In this document: positions 6,406-14,220 of the stretch, piece after piece | Layout: each line of letters begins with the position of its first letter | Position numbering within the stretch: the first letter of the stretch is position 1 | Assembly: GCA_003644175.1 (NCBI GenBank) | Contig: QNBS01000023.1 | Span: forward strand, 1 to 14,220 | From: Planctomycetota bacterium | GTDB lineage: Bacteria; Planctomycetota; Phycisphaerae; Sedimentisphaerales; Anaerohalosphaeraceae | Length of the DNA stretch: 14,220 nt | Direction: 5' to 3' | Notes under the pieces: generated by a model | The model's database searches: none | Seen by the model: only the letters and a program-made list of their open reading frames with translations | What the model was told of the DNA's origin: nothing | Translations under genes and position numbers: made by a program

Positions 6406-7320
6406 CTATTTGGCTGCGTGGTTGAAGAAGTTGATTTTTTCGAGGCGGGTTCTTAGCGCGTTGTAGTCGGCTTCGGTTATGTTTTGTAATGGCCGTCGCA
6501 CCGGGCCCAGGTCGAGGTCGAGCATTTTCAGTATGCTCTTGGCGGCGGGGAGGAAGCCGCATGGCGTTTGTGCTATTGCATTGATTATCCGGATCGACTT
6601 GTTCTGGAGAGTTTGCGCCGTTTTCAGGTCGCCCTTTGCGAACGCATCGATGATCTCAGTATAAAGGCCGGCGACGAAATTGTATGTGCTGCCGACAGCG
6701 CCTTTTGCACCGAGGGCAAGGCCCGCCAACAGAATTTCATCTCTGCCGAAGAGTATATCGAATCGACCGTCATCGGCAGCGAGGCACGCGGCGTAGTCGG
6801 CGAGGTTTTCGTATGTGAACTTTACACCGGCAAGATTGGATATTTTGTCTTTTGCGGCATTGAGGAAATCCGCCATGGCGAAATCGACTCCGGTCATTGA
6901 CGGGGTGTGGTAGTAGTAAAAGGGCAGATCGGCGGCGGCGGCAATATCGGCGCACCAGGCGACCAGCTCATCAACGCTGCGCGGTTTGTAGAATACCGGC
7001 GGTATGGCGCCGACGGCATCGAAGCCGAGTAGCCGGGAGCCGGCGGCGAGCGACCTTGCCTCAACGATGCTGTTGTGCCCCACGTGGGCGATGAGTGTCA
7101 TTTTTCCGCCGGCAACCTCGGCCCAGCGCGTCATGATCTGCATGCGTTCGGCGGTTGTAAGCGAGAGCCCTTCCCCCGTCGTGCCGCAGATGAATACGCC
7201 GCCGACGTTATTTCGCTGAAGGAATCGGGCCTGTTGTTCGATAATATCGAGGTTCACCGTGCCGTCGGCGTTCATCGGTGTAAACGGCGCGGCGACAAAG
7301 CCTTCAATGTGTCGGTGCAT
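6406..7320 (-). CDS. nanA: N-acetylneuraminate lyase / dihydrodipicolinate synthase family aldolase
   Basis: This cytoplasmic class I aldolase would split N-acetylneuraminate into N-acetylmannosamine and pyruvate. The 304-aa TIM barrel is full length. GTTGEG (46-51) is the pyruvate carboxylate loop, Y137 in FYYYHTP (134-140) the catalytic tyrosine, and K167 in GVKFTYEN (165-172) the Schiff-base lysine. YYYHTP and the later GSTYNF favour sialic-acid lyase over lysine-pathway DapA, as does its place behind a kelch/mutarotase-symporter gene. Other 2-keto-3-deoxy sugar acid substrates are possible. It is the last gene of a three-gene minus-strand operon, 88 nt after the symporter. No strong terminator follows; weak GC hairpins lie at 6347-6377 and 6381-6398 without U-tracts. 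Confidence 0.85.
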   Translation of the reverse strand: MHRHIEGFVAAPFTPMNADGTVNLDIIEQQARFLQRNNVGGVFICGTTGEGLSLTTAERMQIMTRWAEVAGGKMTLIAHVGHNSIVEARSLAAGSRLLGFDAVGAIPPVFYKPRSVDELVAWCADIAAAADLPFYYYHTPSMTGVDFAMADFLNAAKDKISNLAGVKFTYENLADYAACLAADDGRFDILFGRDEILLAGLALGAKGAVGSTYNFVAGLYTEIIDAFAKGDLKTAQTLQNKSIRIINAIAQTPCGFLPAAKSILKMLDLDLGPVRRPLQNITEADYNALRTRLEKINFFNHAAK

Positions 7321-7366
7321 TGCAGCATTCTCCGTACGTGTGTTTCTATCGTTTCCAGTCTGTTCC

Positions 7367-7388
7367 GGGCAGGCACATGGGCCTGCCC
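7367..7388. repeat. Strong hairpin between symporter and nanA
   Basis: GGGCAGGC (7367-7374) and GCCTGCCC (7381-7388) form a perfect 8-bp GC-rich stem with a 6-nt loop in the 88-nt gap between the symporter stop and the nanA start. There is no U-tract, so it more likely stabilises or processes the operon mRNA than ends it. Confidence 0.55.
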
Positions 7389-7408
7389 CTGCGACGTTGA
7401 TGCCGAGT

Positions 7409-9982
7409 TTATTCGTTTTCGGCGTCTTTGTCGAGGGTGTAGATTGTCAGTCCTTCCAGTGATCGGGTGTTTATGCCAGGAACCAGACTTGCCAGGTATC
7501 CCGCGACAAAGCAGCCGGCTATCCCCGCCGATGCGTAGAGCAGCAGATGGACGTCCATAAATGTCTTCATTGCGTAGACTGTCGCTGCGCCGACAACTGC
7601 GCCGCCGGCGGCGCCGGCGGGCGTGGTTCTTGTGGTGAAGATCCCCAACAGGAACAACCCGGCCATCGAGCCGCCGAACAGGCCCAGAACGGTTATGAAC
7701 TGGTGCCAGAGCGATTTGACATCGGCGGAGGCAAACAGCAGGGCAAGGATTGTTACGAGCAGTCCCAATATGACCGTCAGCACGCGGGCGCAGTTGAGAT
7801 AGGCCCGTTCGCTCGACAGCAGATTGAAGCGGCGGACGAAGTCGGTGACGATTGATGTCGCCGTGCTGTTCATGCTGGTCGAGATCGTCGATTGTGCCGC
7901 GGCGAAGATGCCGGCAATGACCAGGCCTGCGATAGGCGCAGGCAGCTGGCGTGCGATGAAGAGGGGGAAGATGGCGTCGGTCTGGAAAGTCGGGTCGAGC
8001 TTTTCCGGGTGGGTCTTGTAGAACACAAACAGCGCTGTCCCCATTGCAAAGAAAAGTATTCCGGCCGGCACCGCCATGATGCCGTTTAGCCAGATTGCCT
8101 TTGCGGCTTTCTTCCGGTCGCGTCAAAGTCGAAATTGACCATGTGGAATTTGCCGGATGCGCCGGCAATGGAGACAAACTCGCCGAAGCCGCCATCTAAA
8201 CCGGCGATGATCAGAACAAGGCTCAGGCCCGCTCCGCCGAGCAGAACGATTGACTGCACAGAATCCGTCCAGACCACCGCTTCGAAACCGCCCAAAGTGC
8301 AGTAGAGAACTCAGCGCCCCCATCGCGAGTATGCAGTGGGAGACCTCAAACGGCGTGATCGTCGCCAGGGCCAATGCCGGCAGGAACATCACGATCGCCA
8401 TGCGTCCTATCTGGAAGAAGACGAACGACGCGCTTGCGAAGAGGCGCAGGAATACGTTGAAGCGCCTCTCAAGGTATTCGTATGCGCTGGTGGCGTCTAT
8501 CTTCCTGAAGAAGGGCAGGATGAGGTAAACGACAAACGGCGTAAGCGCCAAAATCATAATATTGATCATGAAATAAACCCAGTCGGTGGCGTAGGCCTTT
8601 GCCGGAATCGCCATGTATGTAATTGAGCTGAGCATTGTCGCAAAGATGCTCAGGCCCGCGACCGGCCAGGGAACACGTTTGCCGCCCCGGAAGAAGTCGT
8701 CGGTGGTCTTGTTCCTGAACGAAAAGAATACGCCGATAGCGACCATGGCGATGAGATAGACGACGATGGTCGAATAGTTGACGATATTGGCAACCGGCGT
8801 TGCGCCGAGGGATTTGGCCGTTCGCACCGCGGTTACACGATATACCTTTGGCGATCTCACACGCGGACGGACTTCGCCGCCGGCTATGACGATCGAGTCG
8901 TTCCATTTCACCGCGGTGGTTGTAACGTGGTTGGCGGGCAGCGGGCCGGCCTCAATCCAGGTGTCGGTGATGGTGTGGTATGCAAGAGCGTTTTTGAAAA
9001 AGCCCGGGTGGGCGTCTTTGAGTTCATCGCCCTTTCCGAAGTTCTCGCCGTTGTCGCCCCCGAGAACGAAGATGTGGCTTTGGCCCAAAGCAACAGCCGG
9101 ACCCGCCATGACACAATGCGGAACATCAGCGCGTCTGCACCATGCATCGCGTTTTTCGCCGGCCTCCGGGTTGAATTCGTAAACATCCTGCAGCAACTGC
9201 ACGCCGCCATCCTGCCCCTGGCGTCTGCCGCTGATGACATAAATGCAATCGGCCAGGCCGTTGTGCTGGGCGACAGTCAAATTAAATGCCCGCGAGGGCC
9301 CGGGCCAGCAGGCCAGACTCTTCCATTCAAGTTTATTTTCGTCATCACTTTTCCCATAACCGGACATATCCAGCGACCAGAAGTTCTTCATGGCGGTTTC
9401 AAGGCCTGCTGCGCTTTGTCCACCGGCAACATAGATGGTATCGCCGATCCGCGCGGCGGTTGTGTATGCACAGGGCTTCGGAAGTGAAGGAAGCGGCTCG
9501 GTGGTCGCCTGCAGGCTGTTGGGGTCCCATTTGAGCAGAAAGACGTTATCATATGTCCGCTGCGAATCGTTGCCGCCGATACAGACGATGCCGTGGGCGG
9601 TGGAGACCGACGCTCCGTAGGCGACTGGATAAGGCAGACGGCCCGCATCGATCCACTTATACTCTCCTGCGGTGCTGTCGGTCTTGTCGGTTGCTTTTGT
9701 CAGTGCGTAGATTTTGTCGTGCCACTGTTTTTGGCTTTGCCAGACGGGTTTGGCAAAGTTGGCGCCGCCGGCGACAATGAGTACATCACCGTCAACCCCC
9801 ACGAAAGGGCCCGCCACACCCAGAGCATCGGGCAGGTCGGCGAGTTGGCTGTATTCAAGGAACCGGGCGCCCCCGGTGTCGTCGTCGCCCGGCAGCGGCG
9901 AGCAGGCCGCCAGGACGCATGTAATCGTTACGATGAGTTTGGTTATCGGCCGGGTGGTTTTCATTTTTCGCAAATGCCTCAT
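7409..9982 (-). pseudogene. Kelch (NanM-like) - sodium:solute symporter fusion, disrupted
   Basis: The N-terminal third is a lipoprotein-like signal (ITKLIVTITCVLAACSP; MKTT at residue 7 is a likely start) and a six-bladed kelch propeller with blades such as VCIGGN, IYVAGGQ, IYVISGRR, FVLGGD and IVIAGGE. This resembles N-acetylneuraminate mutarotase (NanM) or the cyclically permuted mutarotase group. From about residue 400 it continues as a symporter of the SSS family (NYSTIVVYLIAMVAIGVFF; GLSIFATMLSSITYMAIPAK), the family of sialic acid transporter SiaT. At about 8309-8312 the frame shifts: the correct protein continues as LYCTLGGFEAVVWTDSVQS in the next frame to about 8115. There a segment is missing, joining NFDFDAT to DRKKAAKAIWLNG, so the conserved SSS stretch ending Y-x-x-DQ-x-VQRYL is gone. 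The original frame resumes after a TGA at 8123-8125 and runs to 7409. The start overlaps the upstream peptidase stop (ATGA). Transport is probably lost; the kelch domain could still be made. Confidence 0.8.
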
Positions 9983-10824
9983 CTTTCAATGTTTCCTGGA
10001 AACGCCACCGCCGCCAGGAGCGCACGTCCGTAGCGGTCCCACAGTTGTTGGGCGGCAAGTTCATCGTCGTTTTTTCTCAGTTCCAAAGTGACAATCGGAA
10101 TGCCGAGCGTCTCGCCTGCAAACGAGCCCAAAGAGCCGGGACGCGCGCCCACTTTGCGAACGGGCAGATCGCAATAGCGGGCCATTCGCTCGGCTAACGC
10201 CTTTGCCGGGCCGTCGTAATCGATACAGCTCAGCGGTTGATGAATGGTCACGATTCGGTCGGGCCGGCAGCGACTTATCAATTGGAAGATTACGCGGGCC
10301 TCCGGTTCGGATAAGGCGGTCATGCCGTTTCGCCGGTTGTTTTGACGGTTGTCTGCGGAGAAGTTGCGGTTGAGGTCCACGCCGCGAGCGTTGAACCGGC
10401 TGTTTAGCACCATGCCGTCGGGGTTGACCACGGGTACTATTACGATTCTTCCCCTCTCCAGCAGGGACCCGTCCCGGCTGAGATGGTCCGAGAGATATTC
10501 GACGAGCGCGGTTCCGGCAGGTTCGCTGCCGTGAATAGTCGCCATGATGAGCACCACGTCGCTGCCGGTTCCGAGGACAACCGTTTCGATCGGACGATTT
10601 TCAACTGACCTGCCCACAACCACCCGGTAGCCGGCAGGCATGGGCGGGCGGGTTTCAATGCCGGTGATTCTCGGCTCGGCCGGCGCCCGACAGCCGGCAA
10701 GACACAACACAATGCCGACAACTGAAAGTAGAACGCAAAACCTCAACACCAAGCGAGCCCTTTGGCTTCGAACAAAATACTTCTTTTGAGTATTTTCACT
10801 GTATATCATTGCATCCGGGCGCAT
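9979..10824 (-). CDS. mpaA: M14 zinc peptidase, murein tripeptide amidase (MpaA)-like lipoprotein
   Basis: The product has a lipoprotein signal (FCVLLSVVGIVLCLAGC, lipobox LAGC with Cys45), so it is exported and membrane-anchored. The M14 catalytic set is complete: zinc ligands H98 and E101 in HGSE, NPDG (135-138), substrate-carboxylate arginine in RGVDLNRNF (147-155), third ligand H195 in TIHQPLSCID, and general base E248 in VTLELRK. The CID and SLGSFAGETLGIP segments resemble MpaA, which cuts the gamma-D-Glu-meso-diaminopimelate bond of murein peptides; E. coli MpaA is cytoplasmic, so a secreted version would act on wall material outside. The longest start (ATG 10824) overlaps a good -10 box; a TTG at 10752, 5 nt after AAAGGG, would give a compact lipoprotein signal and may be the real start. 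It is the first gene of the operon with the kelch-symporter and nanA. Confidence 0.85.
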   Translation of the reverse strand: MRPDAMIYSENTQKKYFVRSQRARLVLRFCVLLSVVGIVLCLAGCRAPAEPRITGIETRPPMPAGYRVVVGRSVENRPIETVVLGTGSDVVLIMATIHGSEPAGTALVEYLSDHLSRDGSLLERGRIVIVPVVNPDGMVLNSRFNARGVDLNRNFSADNRQNNRRNGMTALSEPEARVIFQLISRCRPDRIVTIHQPLSCIDYDGPAKALAERMARYCDLPVRKVGARPGSLGSFAGETLGIPIVTLELRKNDDELAAQQLWDRYGRALLAAVAFPGNIER

Positions 10825-10839
10825 TATACCAATGGTATA
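10823..10839 (-). promoter_or_regulatory. Extended -10 promoter with palindrome, upstream of the mpaA-nan operon
   Basis: On the minus strand TGGTATAAT (10831-10823) is an extended -10 element; no good -35 is present at 17 bp. The palindrome TATACCA-A-TGGTATA (10825-10839) overlaps it and could bind a regulator. The rest of the gap to aroDE at 11059 shows no other structure that I can support. Confidence 0.5.
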
Positions 10840-11058
10840 TATTCCTCACGCGTTGTAAGGGTTTATCAGTCATTGCAAAAAAGGTTTTACCCACGCATAA
10901 CGACATGCGACTTTTTCACAATCCGTATTATATGCCGGGCAGGCGGCGATTCAAGCCCAAAACGCCGCCCGGCGAGCAAAGGGGCAAGGTAAACCGCCCG
11001 GAATCTGCGGATAATTTTGACTTGCAATGGGGGTGATTTGTCGATATATGTCCTGATC

Positions 11059-12654
11059 ATGACTTATCTTGCAGTATCAATAGGCGCAAAGAGCATCGAC
11101 GAGGCGGCCGAGCAGATCAAGGCGGCCAAAAAGGCAGGCGCAGAGATGCTGGAGCTGCGCACCGACTATCTTGCCGATCTTGACGTCGCCAGGATGCTGA
11201 CGGTTCTGGCTGCGGCCGGAAAGACGGCGCTGCCCGTGATCGTGACATGTCGGGACAAGGCCCAGGGCGGCGCCGCCGATCTGCCTTTGGAACTGCGGAC
11301 GCGGATCCTGGTCGAGGCCGTCGGCGCAGGCGCCGATTTCATCGATTGCGAGTTCGATAATTTCGTGTTGACCGATACACACGCCAAAATCACCGCCGCC
11401 CTGAGTGCCCGCGACGGGGCGGGATTGATCCTGTCGGCTCACCAGTTTGACTCGCCCTTCTCGAATCCGGCGGGTGTCTACGAGGAAATCGTCCGGACGG
11501 AAGATAAGGCGATCCCAAAACTGGCCTGCACCGCCGGACACATAAACGATTGTTTCGACACGCTCGATATTCTCCTGCATAAAGATCGCGATGCGATTGT
11601 CCTGTGCATGGGACAGGCGGGGTTGATAACGCGCCTTCTGGCGAAAAAGCTCGGCGGCTTTGCGACCTTTGCCTGTTCGGACGCCGCGCACGCCACGGCG
11701 CCGGGGCAGTTGACCGTTCGCCGGTTCAAAGAGCTGTATCGCTGGGACCAAATTGACGCGGAGACGGAAGTTTTCGGCGTGATCGGATCGCCGGTCGCCC
11801 ATTCGCTGAGTCCTGCGGTATTCAATGCGTGCTTTGACGCTCAGGATATAAACGCGATGTATCTGCCCCTGCTGGTCGAAGGGGGCAAGGAAGAACTCTA
11901 CGTATTCGTCAACAACGCCGTCGGCAGAGGCGGCCGAAGCGGCGCCGGCGGAGGATTGGGGTTCGGCGGATTCAGCGTAACGCTTCCGCACAAGTCCCAT
12001 GCCAGGGATTATGTCAATCATGTCGGCGAGTTTGTCGAACCGCTGGCCGAGGCCATCGGCGCCGCCAACACGCTGAAGGTCGGTTTCGGCGGAATCGTCA
12101 GCGGGTACAACACCGATTATGCCGGCGCCATGGACGCACTGACGAGCGTATTGCAGATAGGCAGACACGATCTGCACAGTATGAAGGTCGCCGTCATCGG
12201 CGCCGGCGGTGTTGCAAGGGCCGTTGTGGCGGGACTGGCGGACGTAGGAGCGCACATCACGATTTATAATCGAACCGTCGCAAAGGCCCAGGCACTGGCC
12301 GATGAGTTCAACTGTTGCTGCGCGCCGCTGGATCGACTCAAGCGCATGGACGCACAGGTGGTCATAAACTGCACAAGCATCGGCATGTTCCCCAATGTGG
12401 AGGCCTCGCCCGTTGGCGCCGAGTGCATCAAGGCAAATATGGCGGTGTTCGATACGGTGTATAATCCGTTACAGACAAAGCTCCTCAAAGATGCCCAGGC
12501 AACCGGCGCCAAAACAATAAACGGCGCCGAAATGTTCGTCCGTCAGGCGATGGCGCAATACAGAATCTTCATCGGCAGGGACGCAGACCCCGACGTCATG
12601 CGAAAAACAGTCCATAAGCATCTGGCCGATTCGCCTCCTCAGGCCAACACATAA
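11059..12654 (+). CDS. aroDE: Bifunctional 3-dehydroquinate dehydratase / shikimate dehydrogenase
   Basis: One protein carries steps 3 and 4 of the shikimate pathway, a fusion found in planctomycetes, chlamydiae and plants. The type I dehydratase half (1-228) has E32/R34 in ELRTDY, R65 in TCRDKAQGG, catalytic H128 in SAHQF, Schiff-base K154 in PKLACTAG, R192 and Q217 in PGQLTVRRF. The dehydrogenase half (about 237-525) has GSPVAHSLSP (243-252) for shikimate, catalytic K312 in SVTLPHK, D353 in GYNTDYAGA, the NADP loop GAGGVARAV (381-389) and INCTSIGMFPN. Residues 289-304 form an unusual glycine-rich insert (see findings). I chose the ATG at 11059 because the conserved protein begins MTYLAVSIG; in-frame TTG 11038 just after GGGGGTGAT and ATG 11017 are longer alternatives. 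All key residues are present, so both activities should work. Confidence 0.95.
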   Translation: MTYLAVSIGAKSIDEAAEQIKAAKKAGAEMLELRTDYLADLDVARMLTVLAAAGKTALPVIVTCRDKAQGGAADLPLELRTRILVEAVGAGADFIDCEFDNFVLTDTHAKITAALSARDGAGLILSAHQFDSPFSNPAGVYEEIVRTEDKAIPKLACTAGHINDCFDTLDILLHKDRDAIVLCMGQAGLITRLLAKKLGGFATFACSDAAHATAPGQLTVRRFKELYRWDQIDAETEVFGVIGSPVAHSLSPAVFNACFDAQDINAMYLPLLVEGGKEELYVFVNNAVGRGGRSGAGGGLGFGGFSVTLPHKSHARDYVNHVGEFVEPLAEAIGAANTLKVGFGGIVSGYNTDYAGAMDALTSVLQIGRHDLHSMKVAVIGAGGVARAVVAGLADVGAHITIYNRTVAKAQALADEFNCCCAPLDRLKRMDAQVVINCTSIGMFPNVEASPVGAECIKANMAVFDTVYNPLQTKLLKDAQATGAKTINGAEMFVRQAMAQYRIFIGRDADPDVMRKTVHKHLADSPPQANT

Positions 12655-12683
12655 ATAGATACTCACATTAACAATTATGCCGC

Positions 12684-12735
12684 AAAAAAAGGGACTCACG
12701 CGCCCCGTTACATGCACGGGCGTGAAAGTCCCTCT
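12684..12735 (-). terminator. Rho-independent terminator of the flotillin gene
   Basis: Read on the minus strand, AGGGACT and AGTCCCT, extended by CACGC/GCGTG with a two-base bulge, form a long stem that is followed by TTTTTTT (12690-12684). It ends transcription leaving the flotillin gene. The same hairpin may also serve aroDE from the other side, but the plus-strand T-run (CTCTTT) is weak. Confidence 0.8.
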
Positions 12736-12759
12736 TTGTGGTTTAAGCCGACCTGCTCT

Positions 12760-14220
12760 TTATTCGATATCGTTTGCTCCTTTTGCCGAAGGGGCGGCTT
12801 TTGTCTTTGTCTGTTTCGGCGATTTTCCGTCGGCCATTCTGCCTAAATACTCGGGCAGTTCCACGCCTGCCATCTCGGCGACATCGTGCAGGGGCGGAAG
12901 AACCTTCGCCATACTCGAGACAAAGTTGGCGGTCGATGAACCGTCCTTGGCGCCGCCGCCGGTGTCCCAGACGGTTACCTTGTCGATCTTAAGATTCTTG
13001 ATCGCCTCAACCTGGAGAGCGACGACATCCTCGATCTTCTCGATCATCAGCAGCGTAGAAGCCGCCTTGGCGTCGCCGTTGCAGCTCTTGACAAGCAACT
13101 CGTAACCGGACGCCTTGCTGTCCAGGACCTGCCGGATACCCTTTGCCTCGGCCTCGTACTTCGCTAAAATTGCATCGGCATGACCCTTGGCCTCGCGACG
13201 CAGTTTCTCGGCCTCGGCTTCGGCGGCGATCTCGATCTTGCGCTTCTCGATTTCCTTGCGAACAACTTCCTGGGCGTTGAGACGCTCCTGCTCGGCTAAA
13301 TACTGGGCCTTTTGGATCTCGACCTCGGCCTGTCGCTTGGCGACTTCTCCCTTCTGAAGCGCTTCGGCTTCCTTGATCGCAAGCATCGCTTCGGCGGCGG
13401 CGATATCGGCTTTGGCCTTGTTCTCACCGGCAACCGCGGTTGCTTCCTGCTCCTGAACAAAGATACGCTGGTCGGCTTCGGCTTCCTTTTCACCCTTGAC
13501 CGCCTGGGCTTCCTGCTGCTGCACAAAGACTCGCCGGTCGGCTTCGGCGGCCTTTTGACCCTTATCCGCCTGGGCAACATTTTCGGCTACACGAATCGTT
13601 CGTTCCCGGTCGGCTTCGGATTCACCGATTGTCGCCGTCGCTTCCTGCTGCTGCACAAAGATTCGCCGGTCGGCTTCGGCCTGCTTGCGACCCTTCTCCG
13701 CCTCCGCCTCATTTTCGGCAACGCGAATGCTCTTTTCACGATTCGCCTCGGCCTGGCCGATGGCGCCCAATTTCTCCTGCTCGGCGACATCCACCCTGGC
13801 GACATTGATCGCCTCGGCGGCAGCCTTCTTGCCGATGCTCTCGATATAAGTCGATTCATCGGTAATGTCGGTGATATTGACGTTGATCAGATACAGGCCG
13901 ATCTTATTCAGTTCCGGCTCGACGTTTCTGCGGATCGAGTCGAGAAAACTCTCGCGGTCCTGATTGATCTGCTCGATCGTAAGCGACGCCACCGTCAGCC
14001 TGAGTTGACCGAAGATGATCTCCTGGGCCATGTCCTCTATCTGGCGAGCACCCAAACGCAGCAAACGCTCGGCGGCATTGTTCATAATCGCCGGATCCGT
14101 GCTGATACCTACCGTGAAGGTGCTCGGAACATTGATCCGAATATTCTGCTGCGAGAGTGCATTTTCAAGCGGAATCGTGATCGTCATCGGCGTAAGACTC
14201 AGGTAGGCGCTGTCCTGGAT
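12760..14220 (-). CDS. Flotillin family protein (N-terminus beyond window)
   Basis: The reading frame stays open through the right edge: eleven codons (IQDSAYLSLTP) precede the first in-window methionine at 14187, so the start lies outside. Seen parts are the end of the SPFH/Band 7 domain (TITIPLENALSQQNIRINVP to about YLINVNITDITD, 1-110 from that Met), then a long alanine/glutamate-rich coiled coil (120-360) and a C-terminal region (SGYELLVKSCNGDAKAASTL; then a low-complexity basic tail, PKQTKTKAAPSAKG). Flotillins are membrane-attached scaffold proteins of ordered lipid microdomains; the membrane anchor would be in the missing N-terminus. The coiled coil contains a 44-residue tandem duplication. 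The gene is followed by its own terminator. Assignment is firm; its partners, such as an NfeD-like protein, may lie outside the window. Confidence 0.9.
   Translation of the reverse strand: MQDSAYLSLTPMTITIPLENALSQQNIRINVPSTFTVGISTDPAIMNNAAERLLRLGARQIEDMAQEIIFGQLRLTVASLTIEQINQDRESFLDSIRRNVEPELNKIGLYLINVNITDITDESTYIESIGKKAAAEAINVARVDVAEQEKLGAIGQAEANREKSIRVAENEAEAEKGRKQAEADRRIFVQQQEATATIGESEADRERTIRVAENVAQADKGQKAAEADRRVFVQQQEAQAVKGEKEAEADQRIFVQEQEATAVAGENKAKADIAAAEAMLAIKEAEALQKGEVAKRQAEVEIQKAQYLAEQERLNAQEVVRKEIEKRKIEIAAEAEAEKLRREAKGHADAILAKYEAEAKGIRQVLDSKASGYELLVKSCNGDAKAASTLLMIEKIEDVVALQVEAIKNLKIDKVTVWDTGGGAKDGSSTANFVSSMAKVLPPLHDVAEMAGVELPEYLGRMADGKSPKQTKTKAAPSAKGANDIE
13405..13740 (-). repeat. 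Tandem repeats in the flotillin coiled coil
   Basis: Two 44-residue units follow each other (13740-13609 and 13608-13477), both with the framework R-E-x-(S/T)-IRVAEN, A-x-KG-x-K and AEADRR-(I/V)-FVQQQEA. A half unit with EADQRIFVQEQEAT follows (13482-13405). The DNA of the units is similar as well, so this is an intragenic duplication that lengthens the coiled coil by whole units. Confidence 0.8.

Noticed and set aside
6243..6425. 60-aa plus-strand ORF after the operator repeats
   Set aside because: Its start lies within the operator sequence, it runs into the nanA 3' end, and nothing in it is recognisable.
8123..8125. TGA in the symporter as a selenocysteine or recoded codon
   Set aside because: The stop lies where the frame is already wrong and a conserved segment is missing; no stem-loop of the expected type was evident.
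7272..8195. 307-aa minus-strand ORF overlapping the symporter
   Set aside because: It reads the wrong frame of clear symporter sequence and is rich in Arg and Pro, as expected of a shadow frame.
11077..12255. 392-aa antisense ORF inside aroDE
   Set aside because: It is the mirror of a GC-biased coding region with all catalytic motifs on the plus strand; the antisense product shows no domain.
13405..13740. CRISPR-like array
   Set aside because: The repeats are long, coding, contiguous and without spacers; they are protein repeats.

Overview
The window looks like a piece of a planctomycete chromosome, probably from the Phycisphaerae/Sedimentisphaerales side. This is inferred from gene content: a fused 3-dehydroquinate dehydratase-shikimate dehydrogenase, a kelch (mutarotase-like) domain fused to a sodium:solute symporter, a secreted PQQ-propeller protein of a type I associate with planctomycetes, and a flotillin. 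Most genes are moderately GC-rich. Two modules (2441-3631 and 5297-6273) look AT-richer than their neighbours and may be acquired.

Layout. 1-831: a small unknown gene and a methyltransferase gene that has lost its middle. 869-1225: the tmRNA gene ssrA, with a promoter inside the dead methyltransferase and a terminator behind it. 1344-2240 (minus): a heavily shrunken PQQ-propeller protein. 2381-3845: an AAA/DUF4143 ATPase gene lying between a truncated copy of the 5' part of a tRNA-Ser and an intact tRNA-Ser(GGA). 4001-5257 (plus): dprA. 5297-6273 (minus): a two-gene unit of a small basic protein and a nucleotidyltransferase-fold protein, transcribed from a near-consensus promoter threaded through three copies of a 12-bp repeat; it resembles an autoregulated toxin-antitoxin or defence module. 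6406-10824 (minus): a probable sialic-acid or cell-wall-sugar operon made of an MpaA-like lipoprotein peptidase, a kelch-symporter fusion that is now disrupted, and an N-acetylneuraminate-lyase-like aldolase. 11059-12654 (plus): aroDE. 12760-14220 (minus): a flotillin running off the right edge.

How they work together. The nan-like operon would import and equilibrate an amino sugar acid and cleave it, with the peptidase handling wall peptides outside the cytoplasm. The damaged symporter puts that route in doubt. The tmRNA, dprA and aroDE are housekeeping genes that appear intact.

The most striking observations are the repeat-laced promoter of the nucleotidyltransferase pair, and a recurring pattern in which three separate genes (methyltransferase, PQQ protein, symporter) keep both ends but have lost internal segments, with frameshifts that in two of them return to the original frame.
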